Positions 1 through 9,016 of a stretch of DNA of 64,000 nucleotides are shown here, piece after piece (position 1 is the first letter of the stretch; every line of letters begins with the position of its first letter). The translations under genes and the position numbers were made by a program. The stretch comes from Devosia chinhatensis. GTDB lineage: Bacteria > Pseudomonadota > Alphaproteobacteria > Rhizobiales > Devosiaceae. A model generated the notes under the pieces. That model had not been told where the DNA came from and searched no databases. It saw only the letters and a list, made by a program, of their open reading frames with translations. The DNA lies in the NCBI RefSeq assembly GCF_000969445.1, contig NZ_JZEY01000054.1, forward strand, positions 1,736,001 through 1,800,000. Reading direction: 5' to 3'.

Positions 1-2069
1 ACAAGAGTTCCAAGAAGTGGCTACGCACCCTGCCGACCTCGGGCCCGCGCGTAATCCAGGGCCCAGGCGAGAATGCGGGCGTCGTCGATATTGGCGATGG
101 CCAGGCCGTTGTCTTTAAGATGGAATCGCACAATCACCCCAGCTTCATCGAGCCCTATCAGGGCGCCGCGACCGGGGTGGGCGGTATCCTTCGTGACGTT
201 TTCACCATGGGCGCTCGTCCCGTGGCAGCGATGAACGCGCTCCGCTTCGGCGCGCCCGAGCACGAAAAGACCCGTCACCTCGTCAATGGCGTAGTGGCCG
301 GCGTGGGTGGCTACGGCAATTCCTTTGGCGTACCGACCGTCGGCGGCGAAGTCGAGTTCGACGCCCGCTATAACGGCAATAACCTCGTCAATGCCTTCGC
401 GGCTGGCCTCGCCGATACCGACAAGATTTTTTATTCCAAGGCCGAAGGCGTCGGCCTGCCGGTTGTATATCTGGGCGCCAAAACCGGGCGCGATGGCGTG
501 GGCGGCGCAACCATGGCCTCGGCAGAATTCGGCGACGACATCGAGGAAAAGCGCCCCACCGTGCAGGTCGGCGACCCTTTTACCGAGAAGCGTTTGCTTG
601 AGGCTTGCCTGGAACTCATGGCCACCGGCGCCGTGATCGCCATTCAGGATATGGGCGCGGCAGGTCTCACCTGCTCCGCCGTCGAAATGGGCGCCAAGGG
701 CGATCTCGGCATCGAACTCGACCTCGACAAGGTACCCGTGCGCGAAGCGCACATGACCGCCTACGAAATGATGCTGTCCGAAAGCCAGGAGCGCATGCTC
801 ATGGTGCTCCATCCGGACAAGGAAGCTGCAGCGCGCGCTGTGTTCGAAAAGTGGGAACTCGACTTCGCCACCGTCGGTAAGACCACCGACGATTTGCGCT
901 TCCGCGTGTACTGGCAGGGCGAAGAAGTCGCCAACCTGCCGATCAAGGAGTTGGGCGACGAAGCGCCCGAATATGACCGTCCCTGGACCGAGCCCAAAAT
1001 CCCGGCGGCTCTGGCCCATACCGACGTCCCGCAAATGGACGTCTCCGAAGCGCTGATTGCCTTGATCGGTGGCCATCACTGCTCGTCGCGCCGCTGGGTG
1101 TATGAGCAATATGACACCCTGATCCAGGGCAATACGATGCAACGCCCCGGCGGCGATGCGGGCGTCATCCGCGTCGACGGAGCTGAGACCAAGGGCCTGG
1201 CCTTCACCTCCGACGTCAATCCGCGCTATTGCGAAGCGAACCCATTCGAGGGTGGAAAGCAGGCGGTCGCCGAAGCCTGGCGCAATCTCACCGCGACCGG
1301 TGCGGAGCCGCTGGCGGCCACGGACAACCTCAATTTCGGCAATCCCGAGCGTCCTGAGATCATGGGACAGTTCGTCAAGGCCGTCGAAGGCATTGGCGAG
1401 GCCTGCCGCGCACTCGATTTTCCCATCGTCTCGGGCAATGTCAGCCTCTATAACGAAACCAATGGCCGCGGCATCCTGCCGACCCCCACGATCGGCGGCG
1501 TGGGTCTGCTGCCAGAATGGGAAAAGAGCGTCGGCATCGGATTTGTCGCCGAGAACCAGCCGATCCTCCTGATCGGCGGGCCTGCCGAGCGCGGCACCCA
1601 TCTTGGCCAGTCCATCTATCTGCGCGATCTCTTTGACCGTCGCGATGGCGACGCGCCTCATGTCGACCTCGCTGCCGAGCGCAAGGCTGGCGACTTCGTT
1701 CGCAAACTTATCCGCTCGGGCGTCGTCACAGCCTGTCACGACCTGTCCGATGGCGGCCTGGGCGTCGCTTTGGCAGAAATGGCGATCGCCGGCGGCATTG
1801 GCGCCAACGTCACCGATGTCGAGGGCAATGATCCGGTTCTGACCTTCTTTGGCGAGGATCAGGGACGCTATCTTCTCACCCTCAATCTAGATCCTCAGGG
1901 CGACGCGATTGCAGACCTTTGGGCCGAGGCTGAGAGCCTGGGAGTTTATGCGCCTTGGATCGGCACGACGGGCGGCAGCACCCTGACGCTCGGGGCGGCG
2001 CAGCCTGTTCCTCTGGCCACTTTGACCCAGGCGCATGAGAGCTGGTTCCCCAGCTATATGAACGGCTGA
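1..2069 (+). CDS. purL: Phosphoribosylformylglycinamidine synthase subunit PurL (5' partial)
   Basis: This is the large ATP-dependent subunit of FGAM synthase, the fourth step of purine synthesis, which converts FGAR and glutamine-derived ammonia to FGAM. The reading frame is open from base 3 and about 688 residues are visible, so only some 50 N-terminal residues of a usual ~740-residue small-type PurL lie outside the window. Visible family motifs are MESHNHPS near the left edge, [10 protein letters not shown] in the middle and [15 protein letters not shown] near the end. It is the PurS/PurQ-dependent form because no glutaminase domain is fused. It precedes bolA and grxD as in many Rhizobiales. 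Confidence 0.97.
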   Translation, partial: KSSKKWLRTLPTSGPRVIQGPGENAGVVDIGDGQAVVFKMESHNHPSFIEPYQGAATGVGGILRDVFTMGARPVAAMNALRFGAPEHEKTRHLVNGVVAGVGGYGNSFGVPTVGGEVEFDARYNGNNLVNAFAAGLADTDKIFYSKAEGVGLPVVYLGAKTGRDGVGGATMASAEFGDDIEEKRPTVQVGDPFTEKRLLEACLELMATGAVIAIQDMGAAGLTCSAVEMGAKGDLGIELDLDKVPVREAHMTAYEMMLSESQERMLMVLHPDKEAAARAVFEKWELDFATVGKTTDDLRFRVYWQGEEVANLPIKELGDEAPEYDRPWTEPKIPAALAHTDVPQMDVSEALIALIGGHHCSSRRWVYEQYDTLIQGNTMQRPGGDAGVIRVDGAETKGLAFTSDVNPRYCEANPFEGGKQAVAEAWRNLTATGAEPLAATDNLNFGNPERPEIMGQFVKAVEGIGEACRALDFPIVSGNVSLYNETNGRGILPTPTIGGVGLLPEWEKSVGIGFVAENQPILLIGGPAERGTHLGQSIYLRDLFDRRDGDAPHVDLAAERKAGDFVRKLIRSGVVTACHDLSDGGLGVALAEMAIAGGIGANVTDVEGNDPVLTFFGEDQGRYLLTLNLDPQGDAIADLWAEAESLGVYAPWIGTTGGSTLTLGAAQPVPLATLTQAHESWFPSYMNG

Positions 2070-2096
2070 GCTTCCATTCTCGGCCATGCGCCTTAT

Positions 2097-2137
2097 GTTC
2101 GCCGTTCTTTGGAGCGCATTGCTCCAATACGGCGAAC
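2097..2137. other. Long imperfect inverted repeat after purL
   Basis: A 9-bp outer arm (2097-2105) pairs with 2129-2137 and a 7-bp inner arm (2109-2115) pairs with 2121-2127. A 5-base loop and a small asymmetric internal loop complete the structure. It begins 27 bp after the purL stop and ends 16 bp before the chosen start of the next gene. No T tract follows, so it is not a classical intrinsic terminator. It could be a weak terminator, an mRNA-stabilising 3' hairpin or an attenuator for the next gene. Confidence 0.6.
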
Positions 2138-2153
2138 AGGTATGGAGTGGACT

Positions 2154-2753
2154 ATGACGCACAATCGCGGGCTGGCTGTTCTGGCGGCATTGTGCGTGGC
2201 CCTGATGCCGCCATTAGCCTTGGCGCAGAGTGTGAACGTCACGCGCTCGGTCTTGACCAATCTGCCTTACACATTGATTTATCCAGCCGAAATGGTGGCA
2301 TCCGGCGGCGGCGATGCGCCGCTGACGATCAATCATTCAAGCGCCCCGTTGCAATGCGATCTGAGCGTGGTCTCGGTGGACGACACCGACTGGACGGCAG
2401 ATGCGGCGCTGGGCGAACTGGACGATGGCGCCATAGCCGCCTCCTGGTCCGGTCCGCTGCCGGGCTTCACCATATCGAACAAGGGCACCACGGCATATCA
2501 GGACGCCACGGCCCTGACTTATGAGGGTACCAGTACGGATTCTGCCATGGGCATGCCCCTGACGCTGGTTCATACGGAGGCCGTCTCCTCCGGGCGCGGT
2601 TATGTTCTCGATTGCATTTTCGATGCCGCTCAAGCCGAACAGGCCCGTCCAATCGTTGATTTCATCATCGCCAATTTCTCGACCCGCTCCGATGCCGATT
2701 GCTGCGTAGGCGCCTCGGTTCTCCCCGACGAGGGCGCGCTCGAAACGCCTTAG
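2154..2753 (+). CDS. Secreted hypothetical protein
   Basis: The product has about 199 residues and I recognise no family. The ATG at 2154 is chosen because a GGAG lies six bases upstream and the residues that follow form a clear signal peptide: a charged start, the hydrophobic run LAVLAALCVALMPPLALA and an AQ-type cleavage site. An in-frame ATG at 2142 is possible. The mature part is acidic, with one cysteine near the N-terminus, one in the middle and a CC pair near the C-terminus that may form disulphides. It is probably periplasmic. It sits alone between purL and bolA, behind a strong hairpin. Confidence 0.7.
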   Translation: MTHNRGLAVLAALCVALMPPLALAQSVNVTRSVLTNLPYTLIYPAEMVASGGGDAPLTINHSSAPLQCDLSVVSVDDTDWTADAALGELDDGAIAASWSGPLPGFTISNKGTTAYQDATALTYEGTSTDSAMGMPLTLVHTEAVSSGRGYVLDCIFDAAQAEQARPIVDFIIANFSTRSDADCCVGASVLPDEGALETP

Positions 2754-2852
2754 GGTTCAGTCCCTCCCCCGGTTGAAGCAGCCGCACGCGCATGCCATAT
2801 CAAGGACAGGTGCGACCATCCGGCCGCGCCGTCTATTTCCGGGAGACAGCCC

Positions 2853-3086
2853 ATGCCCATGGACGCCAATGAAATCGAGCGCCGCATCAAGACTGCCCTG
2901 CCCGATGCCACGATCGAAATCCGCGACCTTGCCGGCGATGGTGACCATTACGCAGCAACCGTGATTTCGGAGGCGTTCCGCGGCAAGTCCCGCGTGCAAC
3001 AGCATCAGCTGGTCTATGCAGCCCTGCAGGGTGACATGGGTGGCGCCTTGCACGCCCTGGCACTGCAAACCAACGTGCCCGACTGA
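2853..3086 (+). CDS. bolA: BolA/IbaG family protein
   Basis: This 77-residue protein has the size and fold signature of the BolA family: an N-terminal helix (NEIERRIKTALPDA), a strand and glycine-rich turn (DLAGDGDHYAATVIS) and a C-terminal helix with a conserved histidine (QQHQLVYAAL). BolA proteins bind CGFS monothiol glutaredoxins through a shared [2Fe-2S] cluster and work in Fe-S trafficking or iron sensing. The partner grxD is encoded about 1.1 kb downstream on the same strand. The stop overlaps the next start in a TGATG arrangement, so translation is probably coupled. A GGGAGA ribosome site precedes the start. Confidence 0.92.
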   Translation: MPMDANEIERRIKTALPDATIEIRDLAGDGDHYAATVISEAFRGKSRVQQHQLVYAALQGDMGGALHALALQTNVPD

Positions 3087-3406
3087 TGGCTGGGCTGCGC
3101 GACTCGCTCGATCTAATCCGCATAGTCCGGCCCGAAGCCGGCACTGCAGCGCTTGACCATGAGATCAATGCCGAGCGCGCCAATTCCGTCAATGCCGCGG
3201 AAGCACGCGTCAAGAAAGCCATTGCTGCGCTCAATGCCGCCGCTGAGCGCGAGCCCTATCTGTCCGAAGCTCGTGACGCCGTTTGGTCCTATTTCGTCCA
3301 GCGCGAGATCATCGGCTTCCGGCGACATCAGGACGTCATCCTGGACTTGGCAATTCCACAGGATGTCCTGAACGGGCTGGGCGCAATGGGAGCCAAATCC
3401 AAGTGA
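3086..3406 (+). CDS. Small conserved hypothetical protein (DUF6665-like)
   Basis: A 106-residue soluble protein, probably all-helical. It starts one base inside the bolA stop codon and ends in a GTGA overlap with the HAD gene, so the three genes look co-translated. Recognisable stretches are ALDHEINAERANSVNAAEARVKKAIAAL and VWSYFVQREIIGFRRHQDVI. From memory this resembles the rhizobial family labelled DUF6665, but I could not check that. No catalytic motif is visible. Its position between bolA and grxD suggests a link to Fe-S or redox handling, which is inference only. Confidence 0.75.
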   Translation: MAGLRDSLDLIRIVRPEAGTAALDHEINAERANSVNAAEARVKKAIAALNAAAEREPYLSEARDAVWSYFVQREIIGFRRHQDVILDLAIPQDVLNGLGAMGAKSK

Positions 3407-4035
3407 GCCGGGCTCTCGTCTTTGATGTTGATGGCGTCCTGGTCCATGGCTACCACGCAAGACCTGAACTGCAGCAGCGCTGGGACGAAAACCTGCTGGC
3501 CGATCTGGGCGTCGACCCTGAGCGGTTTCGCACAGAGTTCATCTTCGACATTTTCATCAAGAAGGTCGTGATCGGCCAGATGTCCCTGATCGAGGCGCTG
3601 GACCGGCGTCTGCCGGGTCTGGGCTTTACAGGGTCGTCGATGGTCTTCGCGCAATATTGGCTGAGCCATGACAGCCGATTGAATACCGAGCTGCTGGACG
3701 CCATCCGGCGTCTCAAGGACAGCAGCGGTATCAGGCTCTACATCGCAACCAACCAGGATCACATGCGGGCGCAGTGGCTCTGGCAAACGCTACGCCTGTC
3801 GGAGCTGTTCGAGGACATTTTCTATTCGGCGCGCGCCGGCGTATTGAAGCCACACAAGGACTTTTTCGAGTTCGCTCAGGCCCGAATGGGGCCACAGAGT
3901 GAGCCGCCCCTGTTTTTCGACGACACACCCAAAGTCATCGACGGTGCCAGAGCCTTTGGTTGGGATGCGGCACTTTTCGAGACACAGAAGGACTTTCTCG
4001 CGCATCCCTGGATTGCTCAGAAACTGGCTCCGTAA
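3403..4035 (+). CDS. HAD-family hydrolase
   Basis: A 210-residue haloacid-dehalogenase-superfamily protein. The start is a GTG that overlaps the upstream stop by four bases; no upstream ATG gives the motif-I N-terminus. Motif I is FDVDGV at residues 7-12 with Asp8 and Asp10. Motif II is the threonine in YIATNQD, motif III the lysine in VLKPHKDFFE, and motif IV FFDDTPKVI. All catalytic residues are therefore present. The helical cap after motif I suggests subclass IA, acting on a small phosphorylated metabolite. The substrate cannot be read from the sequence. Confidence 0.88.
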   Translation: MSRALVFDVDGVLVHGYHARPELQQRWDENLLADLGVDPERFRTEFIFDIFIKKVVIGQMSLIEALDRRLPGLGFTGSSMVFAQYWLSHDSRLNTELLDAIRRLKDSSGIRLYIATNQDHMRAQWLWQTLRLSELFEDIFYSARAGVLKPHKDFFEFAQARMGPQSEPPLFFDDTPKVIDGARAFGWDAALFETQKDFLAHPWIAQKLAP

Positions 4036-4163
4036 GTACTCCCTAGCATTGGAGCCAAGCTCAATTCAGCACTCCGCGATACCCTCGACAGCGCTGAAAT
4101 CCTGACCTATCTAAAGGCGAACGCAACCGGCCCTTGAACCCGGATTTCTGAAAGGCTCCAGCC

Positions 4164-4499
4164 ATGACCGACATCAATGCCTTCATCGACGACAAGGTAA
4201 AGAACAACGACGTGTTCCTATTCATGAAGGGCACGCCTGATTTTCCGCAATGCGGCTTCTCAGGCCAGGTCGTCCAGATCCTCAACTACCTAGGCGTCGA
4301 ATTTGACAGCGCCAATGTTCTCGAAAGCGAAGAGCTGCGGGATGGCATCAAGGCTTATACCAACTGGCCGACCATTCCCCAGCTCTACGTGAAGGGCGAA
4401 TTCATCGGCGGCGCCGACATCGCACGCGAAATGTTCCAGTCGGGCGAACTGAAGACCCAACTTGAGCAAGCCGGCATAGCCGTCAAGCAGAGCGCCTGA
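4164..4499 (+). CDS. grxD: Grx4-type monothiol glutaredoxin
   Basis: A 111-residue monothiol glutaredoxin with the diagnostic CGFS active site at residues 30-33, preceded by KGTP and followed by the WPTIPQLYVKGEFIGGADI segment that binds glutathione. CGFS glutaredoxins carry a glutathione-ligated [2Fe-2S] cluster and form heterocomplexes with BolA, delivering clusters to apo-proteins. The gene is 128 bp after the HAD gene, so it may have its own promoter, and it ends at a strong intrinsic terminator. Length and motif placement are normal. Confidence 0.96.
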   Translation: MTDINAFIDDKVKNNDVFLFMKGTPDFPQCGFSGQVVQILNYLGVEFDSANVLESEELRDGIKAYTNWPTIPQLYVKGEFIGGADIAREMFQSGELKTQLEQAGIAVKQSA

Positions 4500-4523
4500 T
4501 CGTCTTTTCCCAATTTTCAAAGG

Positions 4524-4551
4524 CCTCGCCTCCGGCGGGGTCTTTTTTTTT
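4524..4551 (+). terminator. Intrinsic terminator of grxD
   Basis: A 7-bp stem (4524-4530 with 4534-4540, one G-T pair) with loop TCC is followed at once by a run of ten T residues within 4541-4551. It lies 24 bp after the grxD stop. The T tract touches the stop codon of the convergent Dabb-domain gene. Confidence 0.9.
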
Positions 4552-4852
4552 ACGCCATCACGGCGCTTTCAGCCGGAATATCGGCGGCATAGCGAAGTTC
4601 GCGTAGCGGCCGCACCCGTCGCGTCGCTTCATCATAATTGGGATGGGCCTTGTAGGCATCGAAGGCGGCGCGGTCGGCAAATTCAGCATAGACCACCACA
4701 TCGATCTCGTTGCCGTAGAGATCGACCTTATCGTTGCGAGTAACCTCGAATGTGAGGCTGTACGGAATTGCGGCCAGCAGGGACAGGCCTTCGCAGATGG
4801 CATCCACCTTGTCCGGAGACTTGGCAGTGAAGAAAACGATATGGCGGATCAA
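4550..4852 (-). CDS. Dabb (stress-responsive A/B barrel) domain protein
   Basis: A 100-residue single-domain protein of the dimeric alpha/beta-barrel (Dabb) family, recognised from the start IRHIVFFTAKSPDKVDAI and the segment EIDVVVYAEFADRAAFDAYKAHPNY. A TTG start at 4852 is chosen because a GGAG lies six bases upstream and the Dabb domain begins at once. Upstream ATGs would add an unrelated tail. Members are small ferredoxin-like-fold dimers with varied or unknown functions, some stress-induced. It is convergent with grxD and the ends almost touch. Confidence 0.82.
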   Translation of the reverse strand: MIRHIVFFTAKSPDKVDAICEGLSLLAAIPYSLTFEVTRNDKVDLYGNEIDVVVYAEFADRAAFDAYKAHPNYDEATRRVRPLRELRYAADIPAESAVMA

Positions 4853-4999
4853 GGCAGTCTCCGTATTTGAGGCTTCCTGTCGTCCGCTTTGACGCAAAGG
4901 TCAACCCATCATCAGGCCTGATGGGTTCCATTGCCGATTATCGTTTTACGCAAGGCTGACAGCGGGATTATGCTGCTGCGCCTTCCGGAGATTCCGTTC

Positions 5000-6214
5000 A
5001 TGTCCACCGCCGTTCGCCCAGCTGTACCGATGCCGCTCGTCATCATCGCCGGGTGCATCATCGCCGCCATCGGCTTCGGCACGCGGGGTTCGTTCGGTCT
5101 CTTCACGCTGCCGGTCACCGACGACCTCGGTCTCAGCCGTGAACAATGGGGCATGGCGATGGCCATCCAGAACCTCGTCTGGGGTCTCGCTCAACCCTTC
5201 GCCGGTGGCATGGCCGATCGCTATGGCTCCGGCCGGGTTCTGGCTGTGGGCGGCGTCATTTACGCGCTGGGCGTGCTCGGCATGGCCTTTTCCACCGACA
5301 CACTGACCATGACGCTGACCGCGGGACTAGTGACGGGCGTCGGTATCGCTATCGCCTCCTTCGGTGTCGTCATGGCCGCATTCGGTCGCGTCGTTCCCGC
5401 CGAAAAGCGCAGCTTTGTCTTCGGTATTGCCACGGCGGCGTCTTCTGCCGGCCAGTTCATCTTCGCGCCTCTCGGACAGGGCTTCATCAATGCGTTCGGC
5501 TGGCAGATGGCTCTGGTCTGGATCGCCATGCTGCTCCTCCTGATCATTCCGCTCTCTGCCGCCCTGCGCGGCCGCGCCGAGTCGGTGCCGGGCCAGGCGG
5601 ACCTGCCATTCATGCAGGCCCTCTCACGCGCTTGGGGCTATGGGTCCTATCGGCTCCTGGTCATCGGCTTCTTCGTCTGCGGTTTTCATCTCGCCTTCAT
5701 CAACGTGCACATGCCTGCCTATCTCGTGCAATGCGGCCTGTCTCCGGAGGTTGGGTCATGGACCATTGCCGTTATCGGTCTTTTCAACATTGCCGGGTCC
5801 CTCCTCTCGGGATGGCTCGGCAGCCGGCTTCCCAAGCAATTGCTTTTGGCCACGATCTACTTCCTGCGCGCCATTGCCATCGCCGCGTTTTTGTTGGTCC
5901 CGGTCAGTGAAGTCACCGCATACGCCTTCGCTGCCGCCATGGGCCTGCTCTGGCTCTCGACCGTCCCGCTGACAGCTGGCCTTGTAACCCTGTTCTTCGG
6001 ACCGCGCTATATGGGCATGCTTTATGGCATCGCCTTCCTCAGCCACCAGATCGGATCATTCTTCGGCGTTTGGCTTGGCGGTTTCGTCTACGACCTCACC
6101 GGTGCCTACGACCTCGTCTGGTATCTCGGCATCATCCTGGGCCTGGCATCGGCCGCCATCCACATTCCGATCAATGAACGCAGCGACGGTGCCTTTGCGC
6201 TAAGGGCAGCCTAG
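5000..6214 (+). CDS. MFS transporter
   Basis: A major facilitator superfamily permease of about 404 residues with twelve predicted hydrophobic segments. The cytoplasmic loop 2-3 motif appears as GGMADRYGSGRVL, and the first segment is rich in glycine (IIAGCIIAAIGFGTRGSFGLF). The pattern resembles monocarboxylate or oxalate/formate type MFS proteins, but the substrate is unknown. The ATG at 5000 is preferred over in-frame starts at 4970 and 4931 because a GGAG precedes it and the others add a non-family tail. A short ATCGGC/GCCGAT hairpin follows the stop at 6221-6236. Confidence 0.85.
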   Translation: MSTAVRPAVPMPLVIIAGCIIAAIGFGTRGSFGLFTLPVTDDLGLSREQWGMAMAIQNLVWGLAQPFAGGMADRYGSGRVLAVGGVIYALGVLGMAFSTDTLTMTLTAGLVTGVGIAIASFGVVMAAFGRVVPAEKRSFVFGIATAASSAGQFIFAPLGQGFINAFGWQMALVWIAMLLLLIIPLSAALRGRAESVPGQADLPFMQALSRAWGYGSYRLLVIGFFVCGFHLAFINVHMPAYLVQCGLSPEVGSWTIAVIGLFNIAGSLLSGWLGSRLPKQLLLATIYFLRAIAIAAFLLVPVSEVTAYAFAAAMGLLWLSTVPLTAGLVTLFFGPRYMGMLYGIAFLSHQIGSFFGVWLGGFVYDLTGAYDLVWYLGIILGLASAAIHIPINERSDGAFALRAA

Positions 6215-6322
6215 CCTTCCATCGGCTAATGCCGATTGACGACTTGCAATGCGAAGCGGTTGCGTTCATGGTCCGAGCATTCCTTTCAGCTGCGCCTGGC
6301 GCAGCGCTGACGAGTTTCAATA

Positions 6323-7579
6323 ATGTCCGATCATTTCACACGGGTGCTCTCGCGCCCTGAATTCATTGCCCTCATTGCTGCCCTGATGGCGGTGAATGCG
6401 CTGGCCATCGACGTCATGCTGCCTGCCCTGCCCTATATGGGTGAAGCGCTTGGCATCAGTAACGAGAACGAGCGGCAATTCGTCGTCAGTGCGTACATGC
6501 TCGGCATGGGTCTGGCCGTGCTTGCCTTTGGCCCGCTGACCGACCGCTTCGGTCGCCGCGGCCCGCTGCTGGTGGGCGTTGCGATCTACGTCGTGGCCGC
6601 GATAATCGCGGCATTCGCCCCCAACTTCACCATGTTGCTTGTGCTTCGCTTCATTCAGGGCATGGGCGCCGCAAGCGTCCGCGTTATCTCTCAGGCTGTC
6701 GTGCGCGACCGCTATTCGGGGCGCGAAATGGCGGAAGTCATGTCGCTGACCTTCATGGTGTTCATGGCCATTCCCATTATCGCACCAGGTATCGGGCAAA
6801 TCCTGCTGCTGACCGGTCCCTGGCAGTCCATCTTCTTTTTCATGGGCCTTCTGGCGGCGGCATTGTGGGTCTGGACCTTTCTGCGTCTGCCCGAAACCCT
6901 GCCGGTCAACCAGCGCCGCCCGCTGAGCGCACGCGGCATTCTGGACAGCTTTCGCATCGTCTTTACCAACCGGGTCGCCATTTCCTATGGCCTGGCGGGC
7001 ATGTTCCTTTTCGGTGCGCTGTTCGGCTTCATCACCTCCGCCCAGCAGATCTATGTCGATATCTATGGCCTCGGCGTCTATTTCCCCGTCGCATTCGCAG
7101 CCATGGCAGGGCTGATGGCCATTTCCTCCTTCACCAATTCCAAGGTGGTGCGTCGCTTCGGCATGCGCCGCCTTTCCCATGGCGCCATGCTGATCTTTAC
7201 GGCGTTTTCGGGCCTATGGCTGGTACTGGCGCTCAATGACATGTTGCCGCTCTGGCTGTTTTTCAGCCTTTTGGCCATCATCATGTTCTGCTTCGGCTGG
7301 TCGGCGTCGAACATGAACTCGCTGTCAATGGAACCACTTGGCAACGTTGCGGGCACTGCGGCGTCCGTCTTCGGCTTCATCCAGACCGTTGGCGGCGCGC
7401 TGATCGGCTCGTATACGGGCCAGCTTTTCGACGGCACCACAGTGCCCACGGCGACCGGCTACTTCCTGATGGGCGTCATGGCGCTGGTCTGCATCCTGAT
7501 CGCTGAAAAGGGCCGGCTGTTCGGCGTCGGAGAAGGCTATTCCAAGTCTGACGCCGCGCCGATCATGGACGCGCACTAA
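6323..7579 (+). CDS. Bcr/CflA-family drug efflux MFS transporter
   Basis: A 418-residue drug/proton antiporter of the DHA1 Bcr/CflA type. The N-terminus has the family pattern [20 protein letters not shown], then the antiporter motif [14 protein letters not shown] in loop 2-3 and the motif-C-like stretch [17 protein letters not shown] in segment 5. Relatives export bicyclomycin, chloramphenicol or other compounds. It is the second MFS gene in tandem, but similarity to the first is only at superfamily level. Its stop overlaps the stop of the convergent clpP-like gene by four bases, with no room for a terminator. Confidence 0.88.
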   Translation: MSDHFTRVLSRPEFIALIAALMAVNALAIDVMLPALPYMGEALGISNENERQFVVSAYMLGMGLAVLAFGPLTDRFGRRGPLLVGVAIYVVAAIIAAFAPNFTMLLVLRFIQGMGAASVRVISQAVVRDRYSGREMAEVMSLTFMVFMAIPIIAPGIGQILLLTGPWQSIFFFMGLLAAALWVWTFLRLPETLPVNQRRPLSARGILDSFRIVFTNRVAISYGLAGMFLFGALFGFITSAQQIYVDIYGLGVYFPVAFAAMAGLMAISSFTNSKVVRRFGMRRLSHGAMLIFTAFSGLWLVLALNDMLPLWLFFSLLAIIMFCFGWSASNMNSLSMEPLGNVAGTAASVFGFIQTVGGALIGSYTGQLFDGTTVPTATGYFLMGVMALVCILIAEKGRLFGVGEGYSKSDAAPIMDAH

Positions 7580-8205
7580 GACTTTTCGACCGGTCCCGGA
7601 GCTTCGATCTGGGATCGGTCGGAATAAATATGGTCTATGAGGCCCCAAGCCTGGGCCTCTTCCGGCTCCATGTAGCGATCTCGCTCCAGCGCCGTTTCCA
7701 CCTCATCGTAGCTTCGGCCGCAATGGCGGGCATAGATTTCGTTGGTCCGACGCTTGAGCCGCAGGCTTTCTTCGGCATGGATCATGATGTCCGTCACCTT
7801 GCCCTGATAGCCACCGGAAGGCTGGTGTAACATGATGGAAACATTGGGCAAACTGGCCCGCATTCCCGGCGCGCCAGCAGCCAGCAGCAACGTCGCGGCG
7901 GAAGCCGCCATGCCCATGCAGAGGGTGCCGACAGGGGCCTTGATGAACTGCATCGTATCGTACATGGCCAGCGCCGCGGTCACCACGCCGCCCGGCGAAT
8001 TGATGTAGAGATATATAGGCTTAGCGGGATTTTCGGATTCAAGGAACAAGAGTTGGGCGCAGATCAGGGAGGCCATGCCATCCTCGATCTGGCCGTTGAC
8101 GAAAATGATCCGCTCGCGCAGCAGCCGGGAATAAATGTCGAAAGCCCGCTCGCCGCGGCTGGACGTCTCCACCACCATAGGGACGAGATTCATCATGTCG
8201 CGCAT
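7576..8205 (-). CDS. clpP: ClpP-family protease subunit (paralogue)
   Basis: A 209-residue Clp protease proteolytic subunit. The catalytic serine is in [10 protein letters not shown], the histidine in [12 protein letters not shown] and the aspartate in LERDRYM, so the triad is complete. The residues around the serine depart from the usual GQAASMGA, which suggests a paralogue rather than the main housekeeping ClpP. No clpX or tig lies beside it, as is usual for the main copy. A near-perfect AAGGAGGT precedes the ATG. Processing of an N-terminal propeptide is possible. In the cell it should form a 14-mer chamber fed by ClpX or ClpA. Confidence 0.93.
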   Translation of the reverse strand: MRDMMNLVPMVVETSSRGERAFDIYSRLLRERIIFVNGQIEDGMASLICAQLLFLESENPAKPIYLYINSPGGVVTAALAMYDTMQFIKAPVGTLCMGMAASAATLLLAAGAPGMRASLPNVSIMLHQPSGGYQGKVTDIMIHAEESLRLKRRTNEIYARHCGRSYDEVETALERDRYMEPEEAQAWGLIDHIYSDRSQIEAPGPVEKS

Positions 8206-8245
8206 CGGCGACCTCCTTTGATTTTCAACGGTTTAGGCGACAACG

Positions 8246-8569
8246 CTAGGCAGCGCGCAGCATGGTGGGAGCACCGTCATTGCTGTTGGCAGCGGCCGGA
8301 ATGCGGACCGGAACGTGGGTTAGGCGGAAGCCCGTACGGCCATTGTCCTGCGGGGTGAGCTCGATTGTCACGAGGCTCTCTTCGTCTCGCTCTTTCCAGC
8401 TATAGGTCAGCACCCTGTTAACGTTGACCGTCACCAAAGCCAGGCTAACGTCATCGGGCGGCTGCAACCAGTGATCGCGATATTCGGGGATGGTCAGCGC
8501 CCGCCAGATTTTCTCCGGCGGCGCATCGAGAATGGTCTCGAACACGACGGAATTCTCGGTGTCGGTCAT
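8246..8569 (-). CDS. SRPBCC (AHSA1-like) domain protein
   Basis: A 107-residue START-like/SRPBCC protein, recognised from the opening SVVFETILDAPPEKIWRALT and the tryptophan-containing strand VLTYSWKERDEESLVTIEL. This family binds hydrophobic ligands or acts as an AHSA1-like domain; the role here is unknown. The domain is short, and the usual long C-terminal helix seems degenerate and alanine-rich. Its start overlaps the stop of the upstream ArsR gene by four bases, a common ArsR/SRPBCC pairing in which both are co-expressed. Confidence 0.82.
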   Translation of the reverse strand: MTDTENSVVFETILDAPPEKIWRALTIPEYRDHWLQPPDDVSLALVTVNVNRVLTYSWKERDEESLVTIELTPQDNGRTGFRLTHVPVRIPAAANSNDGAPTMLRAA

Positions 8570-8880
8570 TGATCCATCTCCCTGAGCAGGTCCTTGAGGC
8601 GATCGATCCGGCCCGGCCAGAAGTCGCGGTAACGCGCCAGCCAGTCATGCAGCGGGGCAAACCCGTCCGGGGTGATGCGATAGTGGATGTAACGCCCCTC
8701 CCGCCGCTCGGTAACCAGACCCGCGCCGCGCAACACGGCGAGGTGCTGCGACATGGCGGGCTGGGTGATGGCAAAGCCCGCGCGCAGATCGGTCGCGGTC
8801 ATCTCGGTGCCGGACAGGCGTTCGAGAATTGCCCGACGGGTCGGATCGGCCAGAACTTTGAAAATCTCGGTGTCGTTCAT
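8566..8880 (-). CDS. ArsR-family transcriptional regulator
   Basis: A 104-residue winged-helix regulator. The DNA-binding region is typical: IFKVLADPTRRAILERL, then ITQPAMSQHLAVLRGAGLV as recognition helix and the wing ERREGRYIHYRIT. No metal-binding CxC motif is present, so it belongs to the non-metal ArsR group often paired with SRPBCC proteins. It is the first gene of the two-gene operon. A short palindrome at 8889-8904, just before the start codon, is a possible autoregulatory site. Confidence 0.93.
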   Translation of the reverse strand: MNDTEIFKVLADPTRRAILERLSGTEMTATDLRAGFAITQPAMSQHLAVLRGAGLVTERREGRYIHYRITPDGFAPLHDWLARYRDFWPGRIDRLKDLLREMDQ

Positions 8881-8888
8881 GCAATCAA

Positions 8889-8904
8889 ATAAGCACAGAC
8901 TTAT
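8889..8904. promoter_or_regulatory. Candidate ArsR operator
   Basis: The palindrome ATAAG-N6-CTTAT lies 8 bp upstream of the arsR-like start codon, in the divergent region shared with the aminotransferase gene. Size and position fit autoregulation by a dimeric ArsR protein. Binding is inferred, not shown. Confidence 0.4.
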
Positions 8905-9016
8905 GAGTCATGCAAGCCGGCCCAGTGAGGTGAATCACTGCGGGCTGAACTGATGGGAATGACCCGGTGTGCCGGTTAGGATAGCGTGAGGGTATTGCCA
9001 TCGGATTCTCTCTTCC

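Noticed and set aside
21-1739. Long open frame antisense to purL (572 codons)
   Set aside because: High-GC coding DNA leaves long open antisense frames. The plus strand has clear PurL motifs throughout and the antisense translation has no recognisable domain.
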